Positions 35,739 to 47,632 of a stretch of DNA of 64,000 nt are shown piece after piece; within the stretch, counting starts at the first letter, position 1, and the number at the start of each line of letters is the position of its first letter. Source of the DNA: Saccharum officinarum (lineage: Eukaryota > Streptophyta > Magnoliopsida > Poales > Poaceae); assembly GCA_020631735.1 (NCBI GenBank), contig CM036201.1, positions 77,214,087 to 77,278,086 of the forward strand, in the 5' to 3' direction. The position numbers were made by a program, and so were the translations under genes. The notes under the pieces are model-generated. The model was not told where the DNA came from, searched no databases, and saw only the letters and a list, made by a program, of their open reading frames with translations.

Positions 35739-38700
35739 TCATGCAGTTGAAGTAGATTTAATCTCTGCAGTCGCACGGCCGCCTGCAACATTGATGGTTG
35801 CCCTTGCAGATGAGGTGGGATGGTCTGCACTTGTCTCAATGACAACAGAGGCATTACCAACAGCAGAGGCTTTAGCTTTAGAGTTCGACGTCCCAAAGGA
35901 CACCAATCTACTCTTTTTATTGGTCTGCAAAATAATAGAAGTTTATCTTTCTATTATGGGCTCCAGTTGACACGCTAAGGCAATAGGTTCAAAACATTTT
36001 TTGGTAACCTGAATCAATTTAATGGAATAATGCCTAATCACAGATTCAGAGTTACCTGAATAAATGATGAACCAGTTCGTTCACTATAGTACAATCCATA
36101 GCCCTCAATTGCCTTTCTCTTATTTGACTTTGTGCTCGAAGATGCAGCTGGCCTCTTTCCTTTAGATGTTGCTGGTTCAATGGCTAGTGGAGCATTATTA
36201 TTGTCAGAAGAAGATGGTCCATGAGAATGGCCAGGATTATTGCCTGATGCCGAGTTCTGCTGGTGCACAGTAAAGGGAAATAGTTAGAGGCATGTCACTA
36301 TTATTGTGAAAAAGAAAATATAAATCTAAAAAAAGTTGAAATGTGTAAACACCAGTTCCATAGTGCATGACTTAGCGTTGTGTCCAGTGCCTTTGCAACG
36401 TCCACATTGAATCTTAACTCCAACTCTGGAGGACTTAGTACTTGAGTTCACTCGTTCTGAAGGATCCATCCTCCTTTTTGTTTGTGGTCGACCTGGCATC
36501 TTCTTCACTCTAGGAGGTAGTGGTCTAGGATTTGGAGACACAGGCCATGCAGACTCATGCTCTATTGGCTGCAGGACATGCTGGTAGGTTGCCTTATATT
36601 GGTCAATGGAGAAACATGCATTTACATAATTGTTAGGCTCATCTGACATTGTGAACAGGGCAGCACAAGCATGTCGACATGGGAGGCCTGACACTTGCCA
36701 ATATCCGCAGGAGCATGTCTTCTGTTCTAGATCAACTGTGAACCTCTATTTTTTGTCCCTCACTTCAAAACTAGAAGCACCATTCCATAAGACATGACAA
36801 TACTGAGTTGCATGCCTTATCTTATTTACCTTCCTGAGAATGTTGGGGCATATTCCCATCGTCCATCTCTCACTATTGCTTCTATTTTCTTGAATTCTTC
36901 TCGTCACCATGATACGTATATCCTCTAGCATGGCTATGATGGGTTTAAATCTTGCATCTATAATCCAGCTGTTGAATGATTCACTCACATTGTTATCAAC
37001 TGACTCACAGTTGGACCCTTCCTTAAAGAATGCCCGGCACCAATGTACAAGATCTGTTTTTTTGCAAATCATCCCATCCTTTAGGTGTTTTGGCAACTAA
37101 CTTGTTTTTGTAATAGTTGAACAACATCTCATTACTTGCCTTTGCAATCTTCCAAAATCTCTTTTGGTACTCCTATAGCCTATGTTTTTTCTCCAGTTTG
37201 CATAAATGTGGTGTGCACACATTCGATGCTCAGCCATTGGAAAAAAGTGATCAATTGCCTTCAACAAACCCTTTTGTTTGTCTGTCAGGAACACCCAACC
37301 TGCAGCACCATATGGAATTTTCAAATCTTTTTGGAGGTGCCCAAGAAACCATTTCCATGAACTTAAATTCTCATACTCCACAACAGCCCATGCTATGGGA
37401 TAAATTTGGTTATTTGCATCTCTTCCAATAGCTGACAAAAGCTCCCCTTTCATAGGACCCTTTAGAAAGCAACCATCAAGTCCTATCACCCTCCTGCAGC
37501 CATCTAAGAAACCCCTTCGACATGCATCTAGGCAAATATAAAATCTATGAAAAACATGTTCATCTTCAACAGGATCAAGGGCAATGTGCACACTACTTCC
37601 AGGATTATTGCGCTTCAGTTCAAGAGCATAGTCAAACAACCTAGAATACTCACCACTCCGAGCATCCAGTACCTTCTTGATAACTTTGACTTTTGCTCTT
37701 TTCACCATTGTCAGAGAAACCTCCACACCCATGTCTTCTTGTACAATCTCCTTCATTGCTCTAGCCTTCCATGCTGGGTTAGCCTTGATAGTACTCTCAT
37801 ATTTGTCACATATTCTAGCTGTAGATAATCTTTTGTTTTTCAAGATTGGGCAACATGCATGGTTGGGATTGTATGTCACAATCAGAAACCAATCAGATTT
37901 AGAGTTGTATGAAGCATGCACAAGCCAAGGACAACCTTTCCATGAACAAACAGCCCTCAACCTCTTCTTGTCATTCTTAGGAAACTTAATATTTATCTTC
38001 ATTTTCAGTGCATATCTTTCTATTGCATCCTTCAATTCCTTCTTGCTTCTAAAGCACATGTCTAGGGCAAATTGAGGTGTCTCTGCACGACTATCAAATA
38101 TAGGAAACCTGCACTTCCTTCTCTTGGCATCAGTTTCACTATCATCGTCATAAGAGACATCTTCATCTGAGTCAAAATATGCAATGCCATCTCCAAAATC
38201 ATTCACCGGAACAATCCCTGTTGGAAGATCCATTGAAGTTGGGGTGTCCAATGGTATGCCTTCTCTCTTCTTCCTTTTAGACTTATATGCTTTGTAGTTA
38301 GTCCTTATCTCCTTTGCTTCATCATCCTCATCAGATGTAAATCCTGTGACATCACATTCCGTATCTCCCTCGTCCTCATGTTCATCTTATGTACCATTCT
38401 GTGCATCCACATGTGTGGCTGGAGCATCCAAACACAATATGTTGTCATCTTCTGCAGTTTGGTCACCAAGCTGTGCATCTATAATTGTGCTTGCTAAATC
38501 TAAATTCAATACATTTTCATCTCTAAAAAGGTCAAACACAGCTTCATCTCCCACAGCATCTACCAAATCTGTTCCACTCATTGCAGCCATGTCCACATCA
38601 ATAAATTCGATGTAAATGTCGACATCCCCAATAGATCCTACTGCATCAAGCATGTCAAGGCATGACTTATCATCTACAAGCAACCTCATTTCAGTATTCA

Positions 38701-38911
38701 TAGCTATGCCAAATGGCAACCAATACATCCTAACAGACCTTTTAAAGGTTGTGTGATCCAATAGATGGCCTTCAAGCTCTGGGATTGACAATTTATCCTT
38801 ATCTATATATGAAACTCCTTCATCCCCATTGCAATATTTCAAAGAGGATCCATCCAGAACAAATACCCCATTAAAATGAAACCTAACAGCCAGTACCTCT
38901 GAATCGCTCAT
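35739..38911 (-). pseudogene. MURA-like transposase, three exons, disrupted
   Basis: Exon 1 runs 38911-36353, exon 2 36259-36056, exon 3 35924-35739; GT/AG junctions keep phase 0. Domains in order: an N-terminal FHFNGVFVLDGSSLKYCNGD segment; an acidic stretch; the Mutator DNA-binding region (FRSKKELKDAIERYALKMKI...CPWLVHAS); the DDE core (VIGLDGCFLKG, FLTDKQKGL, CAHHIYANW); a SWIM finger (CSCGYWQVSGLPCRHACAAL); a CCHC knuckle (CGRCKGTGHNAKSC); and a basic tail. Defects: TAA at 38387-38389, one base missing in the A-run near 37154, one extra in the T-run 37057-37063 with TAG 37097-37099 between them, and TAG at 36746-36748. It would otherwise cut and paste Mutator-type DNA. Confidence 0.9.
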
Positions 38912-39396
38912 CTTCTCTTAGCCCTACATGATGCATTGAAACGTCAAATCCATCGAACGAGCAACATCCAAACTGAATCCGCGAATTAAAATGGCATAGG
39001 CAATTGCAATCAGCTTACCTCCAGCAGGCGGTTCCTGCTCTCCCAGATCGCGGTGGCAGCGGCGGCCTTCTCTCCTTGGCGGATCCGTCGACGGGGAGCA
39101 GCTCTGGGGTGACCGGCGACGAGCACAGCGCCGGGAGCTCGACGATGGCGCCCGCTCCGCCAAGGATGCAAGGCCGGCGCCGCTGGGGATGGAGGGCCGG
39201 TGCTGCGAGGATGGAGGGCCGGCGGGCGAGCAGCTTCTGACCGTGGGCGAGCGGAGGCCCCTCCCTGCTTGCGGTGGCGGCGGCGAGCTCCCAGCTTGCG
39301 GTGGCGGCAACGCCGGGCGGTGGCGGCGGCCCTCCCAACTTACGGTGGCATCGGCGGCCTGAAGGGGAAAAAAGAGTTACGGCCGTGCGGTGGGAT
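38912..39396. other. 5' region of the Mutator element
   Basis: GC-rich sequence between the right TIR and the transposase ATG. It probably holds the promoter and 5' UTR. Proline-rich open frames show no domain. Confidence 0.6.
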
Positions 39397-39807
39397 CGTT
39401 AGATGTTTTGACGGTCTTCTGCTGGCGTGTGCTAGAAGGACGTAACTGAACCCAAATTGGATAGTTGGAGGACTAAACTGGCCCAAACAAAAGTACAGGG
39501 ACGAACTTGACCCTTTGCCAAGAGTTGAGGGACGATTTTGGCTATTTTGCCGTTAGGAAAGTACCTTACCTCCAGGTTCTTTCAACTTTTTCTATTTTCT
39601 AAGTAATTAATTGAAAAATATATTATATAGGATATTTTAGTTATTGAGGTTATGCCCTCTTGAAACTTGACGTAACCCTCTCGTCTTGTGCAAGGGCGCT
39701 GCCGACCCTGCCGCCGGCGCTACTAGGCCCTAGGCCATCGCCCAAAGTCTAAATACAGCGCTTCAACCCCGCCGCTGGGGCTGCTAGGCCCTAGGCGCCG
39801 CCCTCAG

Positions 39808-40011
39808 TTGCGCTTCTCCGTCGACCTTGGCTATACAGTGTCCTCGCCAGCTGCCGTCGAGGTGCTCGGCCTCCTCGCCGGCTGCTGGAAGCACATGGGT
39901 CTGACGGGGTTTGCGTGCCGCCGCGGCACCACCTTCCACGGCGTGCACCAGTACCCGGAGCGGCACACGTGCGCCTTAGACTTTTGGGCCAGGAGCTCGG
40001 CAGCGGCGTTG
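39808..40011 (+). pseudogene. degenerate AN1 zinc-finger fragment, copy A
   Basis: The reading GLLAGCWKHMGLTGFACRRG then TTFHGVHQYPERHTCALDF follows the AN1 finger of plant stress-associated proteins (C..C..GLTGF.CRCG..FC..H.YPE.H.C). The first Cys, the second Cys of CRC and the FC Cys are lost, so it cannot bind zinc normally. No A20 finger precedes it. It lies about 0.75 kb upstream of a truncated WAK exon, in the same orientation, as in segments C and D. Confidence 0.72.
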
Positions 40012-40764
40012 TCCTCGTCGGCGCGTTCCTATCGCTGCCAACTCTTCGGTCCGCGCTGGCACTGCTCCACGTCGCGCACGCAGGTCTGGCCCGTCTCGTC
40101 ACTTCACTCCATCTCCCTAGGAGCGTGGTCTGGCTAGACGAGACATCGTGGCTCTGTGACTCATACCGCGCGCTACGACCCGAGGCGTCGCCGTCGCGCC
40201 AGCAGCACCGCCCAGCTCGCCTCGCTCCTCATGCAGGCGTCGGCGCCCTCTAGCCCCGGCTACGCGCGTCGTGATCCCTCCCCGTGCACGCGTGAACACC
40301 TGCGATGGCCGCACGACATCGCGCGTGGCCGAGCTGTGCTCTGCTTTGCCTTCTCTGTTATAAAACGACGACATCATATAGTCCATTTTCCTATAGAAAA
40401 TAAAACCAGAAATACATGTATACATACTAAAATGACTGATTTACTTTTATTTGGAAATAAAATAAAAAATAAAAAATAGATCTTGTCCTACATATTTTGG
40501 TACTGGCCCCACCTAATTTGGGTACTATCCTCACTTATTTAGTACATCCCGGATTCCTGGTACTATCCTCGTCTATTTAGTACATCCCGGATTCCTGGTA
40601 CTTTCAATTGGGTACTTCCTATTTTCCTACCGTCCGGTCTCGCCCAATGGATGGCCCATGTTTTTTCCAACCATTTTAAAATTTCTCAAAAAGAGAAAAA
40701 AAAAGAGGAGAGGCCATTCTTGTTCTTTGCTTACGGTTAATTCCATATACGCAGGCACGTACAC

Positions 40765-41423
40765 ATGAAGATGAAGGTAGTAGTGGCTAGTAAAACAGTT
40801 GTAGCACTTGCTGCTGTAGTCGCGACGCTGCTGGTGCTCATGCCCGGCAGCGCGGCTCCACCAGCTGAAACTGCAACAGCCACTGGTCTCGGCAGGAACT
40901 GCACCGGGAGCTGCGGCCCGTAGACCCGTACCCGTTCGGCATCGAGCCCGGCTGCTACCACGGCACCGGCTTCAACCTCACCTGCAAGCAGCACTCCCAC
41001 CATCAGCCACCCAAGCTGTTCCTCGGCGACGGCACCGTGCAGGTGCTGGACATCTCTGTTGAACACAGCACGGTGCGCATCAGCACCGATGTGACATGGG
41101 AAGGTGATTACAATATGTACGGGACATGGGGCCTCGGGATCCCAGAGACCGGCCCCTACGTCCTGTCAGAGTGGACTAGCATGGTCGAGGCGATAGGGTG
41201 CGGCTTCCAGGTCACCAGCGTGGTCAGTTCTTGCTCTGCTAGCTGCCCAGATATTTTGTCCAGAGATGGTCCCATTTACAGCAAGATAGCAAATGACAGC
41301 TGCACTAGCGGCCTTGGTTGCTGTCAGGCCAGCATCGTTGTAGGCTACTCTTTCTACACCATCCAGGTTGACATTTCTCCTTATGTTCATCAGCTTTATG
41401 GTTCTGTATACATAGTCGACTAG
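40765..41423 (+). pseudogene. truncated WAK first exon, copy A
   Basis: ATG 40765 starts a signal peptide (MKMKVVVASKTVVALAAVVA and on), then NCTGSCG. An 8-bp insertion and a 12-bp deletion at the CGNISVPYPFG position give TAG at 40921-40923. Downstream, in a shifted frame, come VQVLDISVEHSTVRIST, GTWGLGIP, VEAIGCGFQVTSVVSSCSAS and GLGCCQASIVVGYSFYTIQV, which match the WAK ectodomain of the full gene at 48363. Coding ends at 41423. No EGF or kinase exons follow. Confidence 0.88.
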
Positions 41424-42362
41424 AGTTTGTGAACACAAGGTTGATATTAGCCCTTATGGTTCGGATTTATGATGAGTGATTGTCAACGTGATTCGCGTCT
41501 TGGGTTGAGTTTATAAACTAACCATTGTGTGAGTTAGGTTATGCAACATGTCTCTTAGCTTGCGATGTGCAAGTGTGGAGCTCGGAGGCGGTGGTCGATG
41601 GCGAGGTGAAGGTCGAGTAGGAACGTGCCGTGCCGATGGACCGGGAGCGGTGAAGGACGGACGTGAGGTTTGGACAGAGGGACCAGGAGGCCGGGTGACT
41701 AGCCACGGTGACTGACATCTGGAGACATCGACAAGCGCAAGAGTACATGAGTGATGAAAACGGCGTCGACCAAGTCAAAGAGGAGGTCGATGGCGTCGTG
41801 GCACTTGGCGGAGACCGGACACACATCTACATGGGAGATGCAGATGACATCGGTCAAGTTAAGAAGAAGACGAAGGCGTCAAGCTTGGCAAAGGTCGGAC
41901 ATGCATCGACATCGGAAGGGTTTGATGGTTTCGTCCTCAAAACCATCGGAGAGGTTTGGTGGTTCCGGCCTCAAAACCATCGGAGGATGGTTTAGTGGTT
42001 TGTGCCTCAAAACCAGATGTGGACGGTTTGGTGGGTTGAGCCTCAAAACCACCGGGTGAACGGTTTTGTGGGTTTGTCCTCAAAACCCGGGCGAAGATTT
42101 CGAGGAGGAATGGGGCTGCACGTGGCGGAATCACACAGGTTGCGTCAAGGCGAAACAAATCTGTGCAGGAAACGTGACCGTCTGATTGATAGAAAAAGAG
42201 TTGGACCATTACGCTCTCGGGTCAAGTGGTTCGACTCAAAATAGCTAGGGGCATCCTGGGAATTGTGTAATAGCCCATAAATAAGAGATGGCTCCCCCAA
42301 ATCATCTTAACTATTTTCCCACTCTCATTTTCCTCTTTCTCCCTAGGGGTGTTTGCTCTTCT
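41424..42362 (+). other. unclassified repeat after WAK copy A
   Basis: Begins near TTGTGAACACAAGGTTGATAT. About the first 600 bases recur after WAK copy C (54900-55500). It contains several TTTGGTGG..CCTCAAAACC words. Near 42275, CCATAAATAAGAGATGGC looks like an LTR promoter. It continues beyond the CACTA insertion at 45918. It could be an LTR, but the ends were not found. Confidence 0.45.
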
Positions 42363-42834
42363 CACTATGCCAGAAAACGCTATCTGTGACGCGTCTAGAG
42401 GGTCATCAGTGACGCATAAAATACGCGTCACTGTTTTTGCGTCACAGATAAGGGTACATCAGTGACGCGTAAATACGCGTCACTGATAAGAAAAAATCTG
42501 TGACGCGTATTTACAACACGTGTAACGGATAACGGTAATATGCGTCACTGATAAGAAAGAAAGGGTGACGCGGGTTTAGAACATGTGTCACGGATAATGG
42601 TAACACGCGTCACTAATAAGACAAAAAGAGTGACGCTGGTTTAGAACACGCGTCATGGATAACGGTAACACGCGTCACTGATAAGAAACAAAGGGTGACG
42701 CGAATTCACTACACGCGTCACTAATAAGGCTATATGAGTGACGCGAATTGAGAATGCGTGTCACTGATAGAATATAACTAGTGACGCGTGCTAATGATAC
42801 AGTGACATCACAATTTCATCAGAATCACACATCG

Positions 42835-42838
<4 letters not shown>

Positions 42839-42917
<79 letters not shown>
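42839..42917. repeat. (TA)n microsatellite
   Basis: Uninterrupted TA dinucleotides inside the left arm of the CACTA element, just inside its subterminal repeats. Confidence 0.97.
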
Positions 42918-42919
<2 letters not shown>

Positions 42920-45149
42920 ATTGTTCACAACTTCAAAATCCATCATAACTTGTTCTAAATCCATCTAAACATCACTGGGACCCCACAATGATAATAGCAA
43001 ACACACACACAAAAGTGGTGATGATGGAACTCTTCATTCTTCTTGATGACCTGTTCCACTAAGAACTTGGCTAGCTGTTCTCTAATCACAAGCATGTCGA
43101 TGGGCGCCGTCAAGACTTCAAATTCCTGTGTCAAGATGGAGCTTTGGTCAAAAATAAAACTTGGTACATTTACAATATATAAGATCAATGTTGCTCCTAG
43201 CAGAGTAACAATGCATTGCATTTTTAGCTTAGTTTTTTTGGCAGATCAATAAAGAGTATGTGACAATAAAGAAAATATGTGTTCAATCAGTTTACAGATC
43301 AAAATAAAGGATGCACAGAAGAGTATGTATTGTTCTTCACTAAGACTTTGATCATGCTAAAGAGCACTAAAGTACCAAGTAACAAGTGGAAACGAAGAGC
43401 ATGGCTGGGCAGAGATAGAACTTTGGTAAAAAAGAAAACGGTACAGTACAATATAGAAGAACATGGCTGGATGTTGGTGCTTGGTTTCAGATTTTTTAGT
43501 TACATTTTTACAATGCATAAAAATTGGTAAAACAGCAAAGATGCATTGTTCCACATCACACATGCATATAAGCTACTACTACTATAGTCACAACAGTAGC
43601 AACAGCATATTAAAATATATATTGTCCATACAATAATTTCATGACACATCACTACATACTATAGTCGCATTAGAACACATCTGATCTTATAACATTATAA
43701 GTAGCATACACCAATGTTTGCCTAGTTTAAAATATTCACATTATGACATGTCTAGTGGACACATTATAGACAGTGAAATACATGAATCACCAAATCAAAA
43801 CCGGGGGAAGCAATTCACATTAGAAAGCATGTATGTTTTACACGAAATAGCAGAAAACTTGATATGAAAACAGAGTGGATGGTCTGCATATACAAGTTAA
43901 ACAAAAGCTTTTTTTTTTGACAACGTGTTAAACAAAAGCTTTGATTTATTTGATCCCACAGCCTACAGGCTACAAGCAGCGACACAACAAGGCAGAGGTC
44001 AGGGCAAACCATCAGCCGTAGTCGGTTGGAGCCACGTCTCACGGTCTAGGTGTATACCTGCTCATATCAAGGTTGTCAATGGATCTGACATGTACCTGAA
44101 AGTTTTAACTGGTAGTTAATAAATTGTCAAATACAGTTATCGGAAGGCCAACTCAGGATATGTAATGAAATTACACACTTTCATATGAGTTATAAACGCT
44201 AAATCGACAAGTAATATCTTGTTATGACTTCAATGTAATTCTTAGTTTATCAGCTCAACATAAGATAGCAAGCTACTGAACACACTAGAAAAATGGATTA
44301 AACCAAGCTACTTAAAACAATAGAATAATGAACTGAACCAAGCCACTTAAAATCAATATGAATATGGTATAAATCAGTTTTGGGCAAGGATTGTAGAAAA
44401 ATGCCATCTATTTATCTAGAAGATTTGAAACCAGTACTCTAAAACATACGAGCACTTCAATTTGATTGTTGGGCAGAGATAGAAGTCCTCTATTCCCATT
44501 ATTACTGCATCAAAGAAAGACGTTTTGATCAGCAAACCAAGAGATATGTCAGTGTCAATTTAGAACAGCACATATATGGAAACAAGACCCAACCCAGTGC
44601 TACAGCTACGTCAGTGTCAGTCAATCAGGCTCAACTGCACACAAGCAGCAGAACAGACCATGGTAATTTTGGTAGAACTTACAATCCTATAGAATGACAT
44701 CAGAAATTAATTTTAGCAAAGGATGGTTGTGTCAAACTAAAAACCTAAGTTTCTAAAAATTAAATTGGCAAATAACTTTCAGTCAGATTGCATCATTATA
44801 GAAAAACTGGAGACATACCACCTGTAGCTTGAAAGCGGAATGGTTTCTCCACTCATCTGCAAATAAGCAAATCGCACAGTACCTAAACTAAAGCAAAAAT
44901 CTTTCAGACATATGAGCTGCAGCTGCATAAATCAAGATCCCGGTCCTCTCGTCCAGAAGCTAAACTAAAGGAAAAATCAAATCTGAATATAAAAAGACAA
45001 TATTCACATATTACAAGTCTCAAATCTATGGATATCCAAAAGCAAGAATGCGTCGGCACTTCAATCGACTATCAATCCTATTTTCTATTGTCAGATTAAC
45101 CAGATTTTTTTTACCAAAGGATTAGGGAGGGGAATATTTCATACCTGCT

Positions 45150-45560
45150 CCTTGCTCCCTGCCGTGCGAGACGAACAGCAAAAGGCCACGGCTGCCGCCG
45201 CCGGGACCAACAGTGGAGATGTGCCACTAGGACCTGCTCCGTGCTGCTGCTGTGCGACCGGCGGAGGAGATGTGCGGCCCATGTGCGTGGCGGTGCTGGC
45301 TCCCGTCTGCTGCTCATGCGACCGGTGGAGATGTGCGGCGAGGAGGCGGAGATGTGCTGCGAGGAAGCGGCACCCGGCCTGCAGCCCCCGGCGCGGAACC
45401 CGGCCTGTGGCGCGACCCCGGTGGAGGAGAGGAGGCATCGGCCTTGCCTTCCTCTTGGCGGCCGGCGACGTGAGCTGAGGGGAGGGGTGCGAGTGGGGAC
45501 TGGGGAGGCACGGCTGAGGCTGGAGCGGCGAGACCGCGGGAGAGGAGGGATTTTTGTCTA
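45150..45560 (-). other. GC-rich block in the CACTA element
   Basis: Strikingly GC-rich compared with the AT-rich interior. A minus-strand open frame of 154 codons (45603-45139) is proline/serine-rich, without a known domain. It may be a captured first exon/5' UTR or the element's own promoter region. Confidence 0.45.
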
Positions 45561-45917
45561 GGGTTTCAGAAGGGAAGTCCTCTTTTATACTTCTTGGGTG
45601 CAATGAGGGCGCAATGAGGGCGTTAAGATTGGTTGCCTTATCTGTGACGCGTTTTGTTAACCAGCGTCACCAATACTACAATCTATCTGTGACGCGCCTT
45701 GACAATACGTGTCACATTTTTTTATCCGTGACGCGTCTTGTTAATGCGCGTCACGAATACATTGTTATTAGTGACGCGTCTTGCTCCTGGGGCATGGGCA
45801 ACAACTAATCGGTGACGCGTCTCGTGAACCCGCGTCACGGATAGATTATTGGTGACGCGTTTCGTTTTTGTGTCACGAATCGTCGTGTCACTGATAACGT
45901 TTTCTGGCATAGTGTCT

Positions 45918-46429
45918 AGTGTTTGTCGAGAGAGGTGCCAAATCTGAATATTTTTGTGGTGTATTCTCTGAAATTTGAAATGAGAAAGGAGGCCCGAATC
46001 CTCCTCGTGCCTTCTGGAATTCGTGATTTATGCCTGTGAATTTTTGTTTCACTGAGTTCTTATTTTTCCCAATTTTCATTCATGGGTTTGATCTCGATTC
46101 ACCAGAGTTTAGGTTAATCCTAGGCCATGATTCTTTTGAGAATGATTTCGTGCTAGATTGAATTACATCCGTGTTAAGTTTGGGAGCGATTCCTTTTATT
46201 TTGACTTAGTTCTAGTCGATTTTATGGCCTCCCCTTTCACTGCTCGTGCGTTAGTGAACCTTCTGTTCGTGCGACGCCAACGGGGTTTCCGTTCGCTGGA
46301 TTGGTGGTGCAGACACATGAGGCCAGGCGCAGCCCTACCAGAGCCGGCGCTCTAGCGCCGAGCTTGCTTGTTTGAGCAGCGCTCGCCCGGTCCGTCGGAT
46401 TCCCTGCTGCTCGCCCCCTTTCCACCTCC
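45918..46429 (+). other. unclassified repeat, right of the CACTA element
   Basis: Direct continuation of 41424-42362 across the CACTA insertion. I found no gene. The GC-rich end near 46240-46420 abuts segment B. Confidence 0.45.
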
Positions 46430-46898
46430 TTCCAGGCCATTGCATGTTCACCCTTTTGCACTTACAGCTGATCAAGACTAATAATGGAGGTCAGGGGCCC
46501 AGCAAAATATAATAATAATATATACGCTGGAGCACTACTACAACTTTATATTAGGATGTCTCCACCTAAGTTTGAAAACTCTAAAAGTTTGAATTTGAAA
46601 ATCCGACAAAGCTCTAGATCGATCTCTCTCAAGTCAAGTCATGGTCTTGGAGACACAAACAAAGGACGACTGACTGACAAAAGCTCAAAGCTAAGGCTGC
46701 CTGACGAAGCACAATTACAACATGGATGCATGGCTAGCCGCTGATAAACACAGAAACGAAATTGTGAACTCTACTGATCTTCCTTGGTAGTGGAAGAGAT
46801 AAAGTATGATAGCACCACCATAAATCAGTCAGCAAGTCAAGTCACCGCGTGCGTGTCGTTGTTTTTGCTTTCACGGACAACGAAATTCACTTAACTTA

Positions 46899-47129
46899 GG
46901 GGGTGTTTGGTTTGAGGAGTTAAAGTTTAACAAACATTGTAGCATTTTCGTCTTATTTGACAAAAAGTTTCCAATCTTGGACTAATTAGGCTTAATAGAT
47001 TCATCTCGTAAATTACTCCTAATCTGTGTCGACATGCATGCAATTAGTCTACATTTAGTAGTCCATGCATTTGAGGGAACATTGATACGATGAGAGTTAA
47101 ACTTTAACACGTTGCAACCAAACAGGCCC
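46899..47129. mobile_element. Tourist-like (PIF/Harbinger) MITE
   Basis: 231 bp. Ends GGGGGTGTTTGGTT and AACCAAACAGGCCC are imperfect inverted repeats. The duplication is TTA (46896-46898 and 47130-47132). Segments A, C and D have the uninterrupted site AACTTAGTTCG. Confidence 0.93.
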
Positions 47130-47345
47130 TTAGTTCGTGTTCATCCTTGGCGTCGTGCAACTTAATTTAATTTCACTGCAGAAAACTGTGTATGGCATGC
47201 CCTATTTATGGTGAGGAACGTAACTGACGAGGACGACATGGGTAGTGCTTCCGATCCATAGCCAAAAAACAAAGAGACAAAAAAAGAGAAGAGGCCATTC
47301 TTGTTCTTTGCTTACGGTTAGTTCCATATACGCAGGCACATACAC

Positions 47346-47623
47346 ATGAAGATGAAGGTAGTAGTGGCTAGTAAAACAGTTGTAACACTTGCTGCTCTTG
47401 CTCTGCTAGCTGCCCAGATATTTTGTCCAGAGATGGTCCCATTATTTACAGCAAGATAGCAAATGGCAGCTGCACTAGCGGACGTGGTTGCTGTCAGGCC
47501 AGCATCGTTGTAGGCTACTCTTTCTACACCATCCAGATTGACATTTCTCCTTATGTTCATCAGCTTTATGGTTCTGTACACATAGTCGACCAGAGTTACA
47601 ATTGGAATGACTTTTTCAAATAA
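47346..47623 (+). pseudogene. internally deleted WAK first exon, copy B
   Basis: The signal-peptide start MKMKVVVASKTVVTLAAL is joined directly to LLAAQIFCPEMVPLF-type sequence. In its proper frame the downstream part reads GRGCCQASIVVGYSFYTIQI and SPYVHQLYGSVHIVDQSYNW. Compared with copy A, about 450 bases are missing. The junction has a shared CTTGCT. Confidence 0.85.
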
Positions 47624-47632
47624 GCCCATAAT

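Larger units (their letters stand above)
35373..39551. mobile_element. Mutator-like element with 155-bp TIRs
   Basis: The terminal repeats 35373-35527 and 39397-39551 begin GGCAAAATAGCCAAAATCGT and differ at two positions by eye. The 9-bp duplication is perfect, GTTAGGAAA (35364-35372 and 39552-39560). Empty versions of the site (CCATGGTTG(G/A)GAAA) are present in segments C (53110) and D (57903). It encodes a MURA-type transposase on the minus strand. The long, near-identical TIRs suggest recent insertion. The transposase is nevertheless broken. Confidence 0.97.
34592..42045 (+). repeat. WAK-cluster duplicated segment A
   Basis: It starts with TGCTTTGTAATCCACAATG, the chromovirus/WAK junction shared with segment D at 55796. 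It contains the common 5' flank (CTTCCAGGCCATTGCATG at 34785), the degenerate AN1 fragment and the truncated WAK exon, then about 600 bases also present in segment C. The Mutator element at 35373-39551 interrupts it. Confidence 0.85.
42363..45914. mobile_element. nonautonomous CACTA (En/Spm) element
   Basis: The ends are perfect inverted repeats CACTATGCCAGAAAACG. The 3-bp duplication is TCT (42360-42362 and 45915-45917). Subterminal regions carry many GTGACGCG words, at least seven on the left (42383-42790) and six on the right (45640-45860), plus inverted CGCGTCAC copies. This arrangement is typical of transposase-binding sites in this superfamily. The 3552-bp interior has no TNPA/TNPD-like frame. 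It holds an AT array and a GC-rich block at 45150-45560. Confidence 0.95.
46430..47632 (+). repeat. WAK-cluster duplicated segment B
   Basis: Starts CTTCCAGGCCATTGCATGTT and follows segments A and D closely through AATTCACTTAACTTA and CAGAAA(A)CTGTGTATGGCATG. It then jumps to the WAK start. The AN1 fragment found in A, C and D is missing. A Tourist-like MITE is inserted. Confidence 0.85.

Noticed and set aside
39015..39338. GC-rich frames upstream of the Mutator transposase
   Set aside because: They overlap on both strands and fit a GC-rich promoter/5' UTR. No link to the transposase could be shown.
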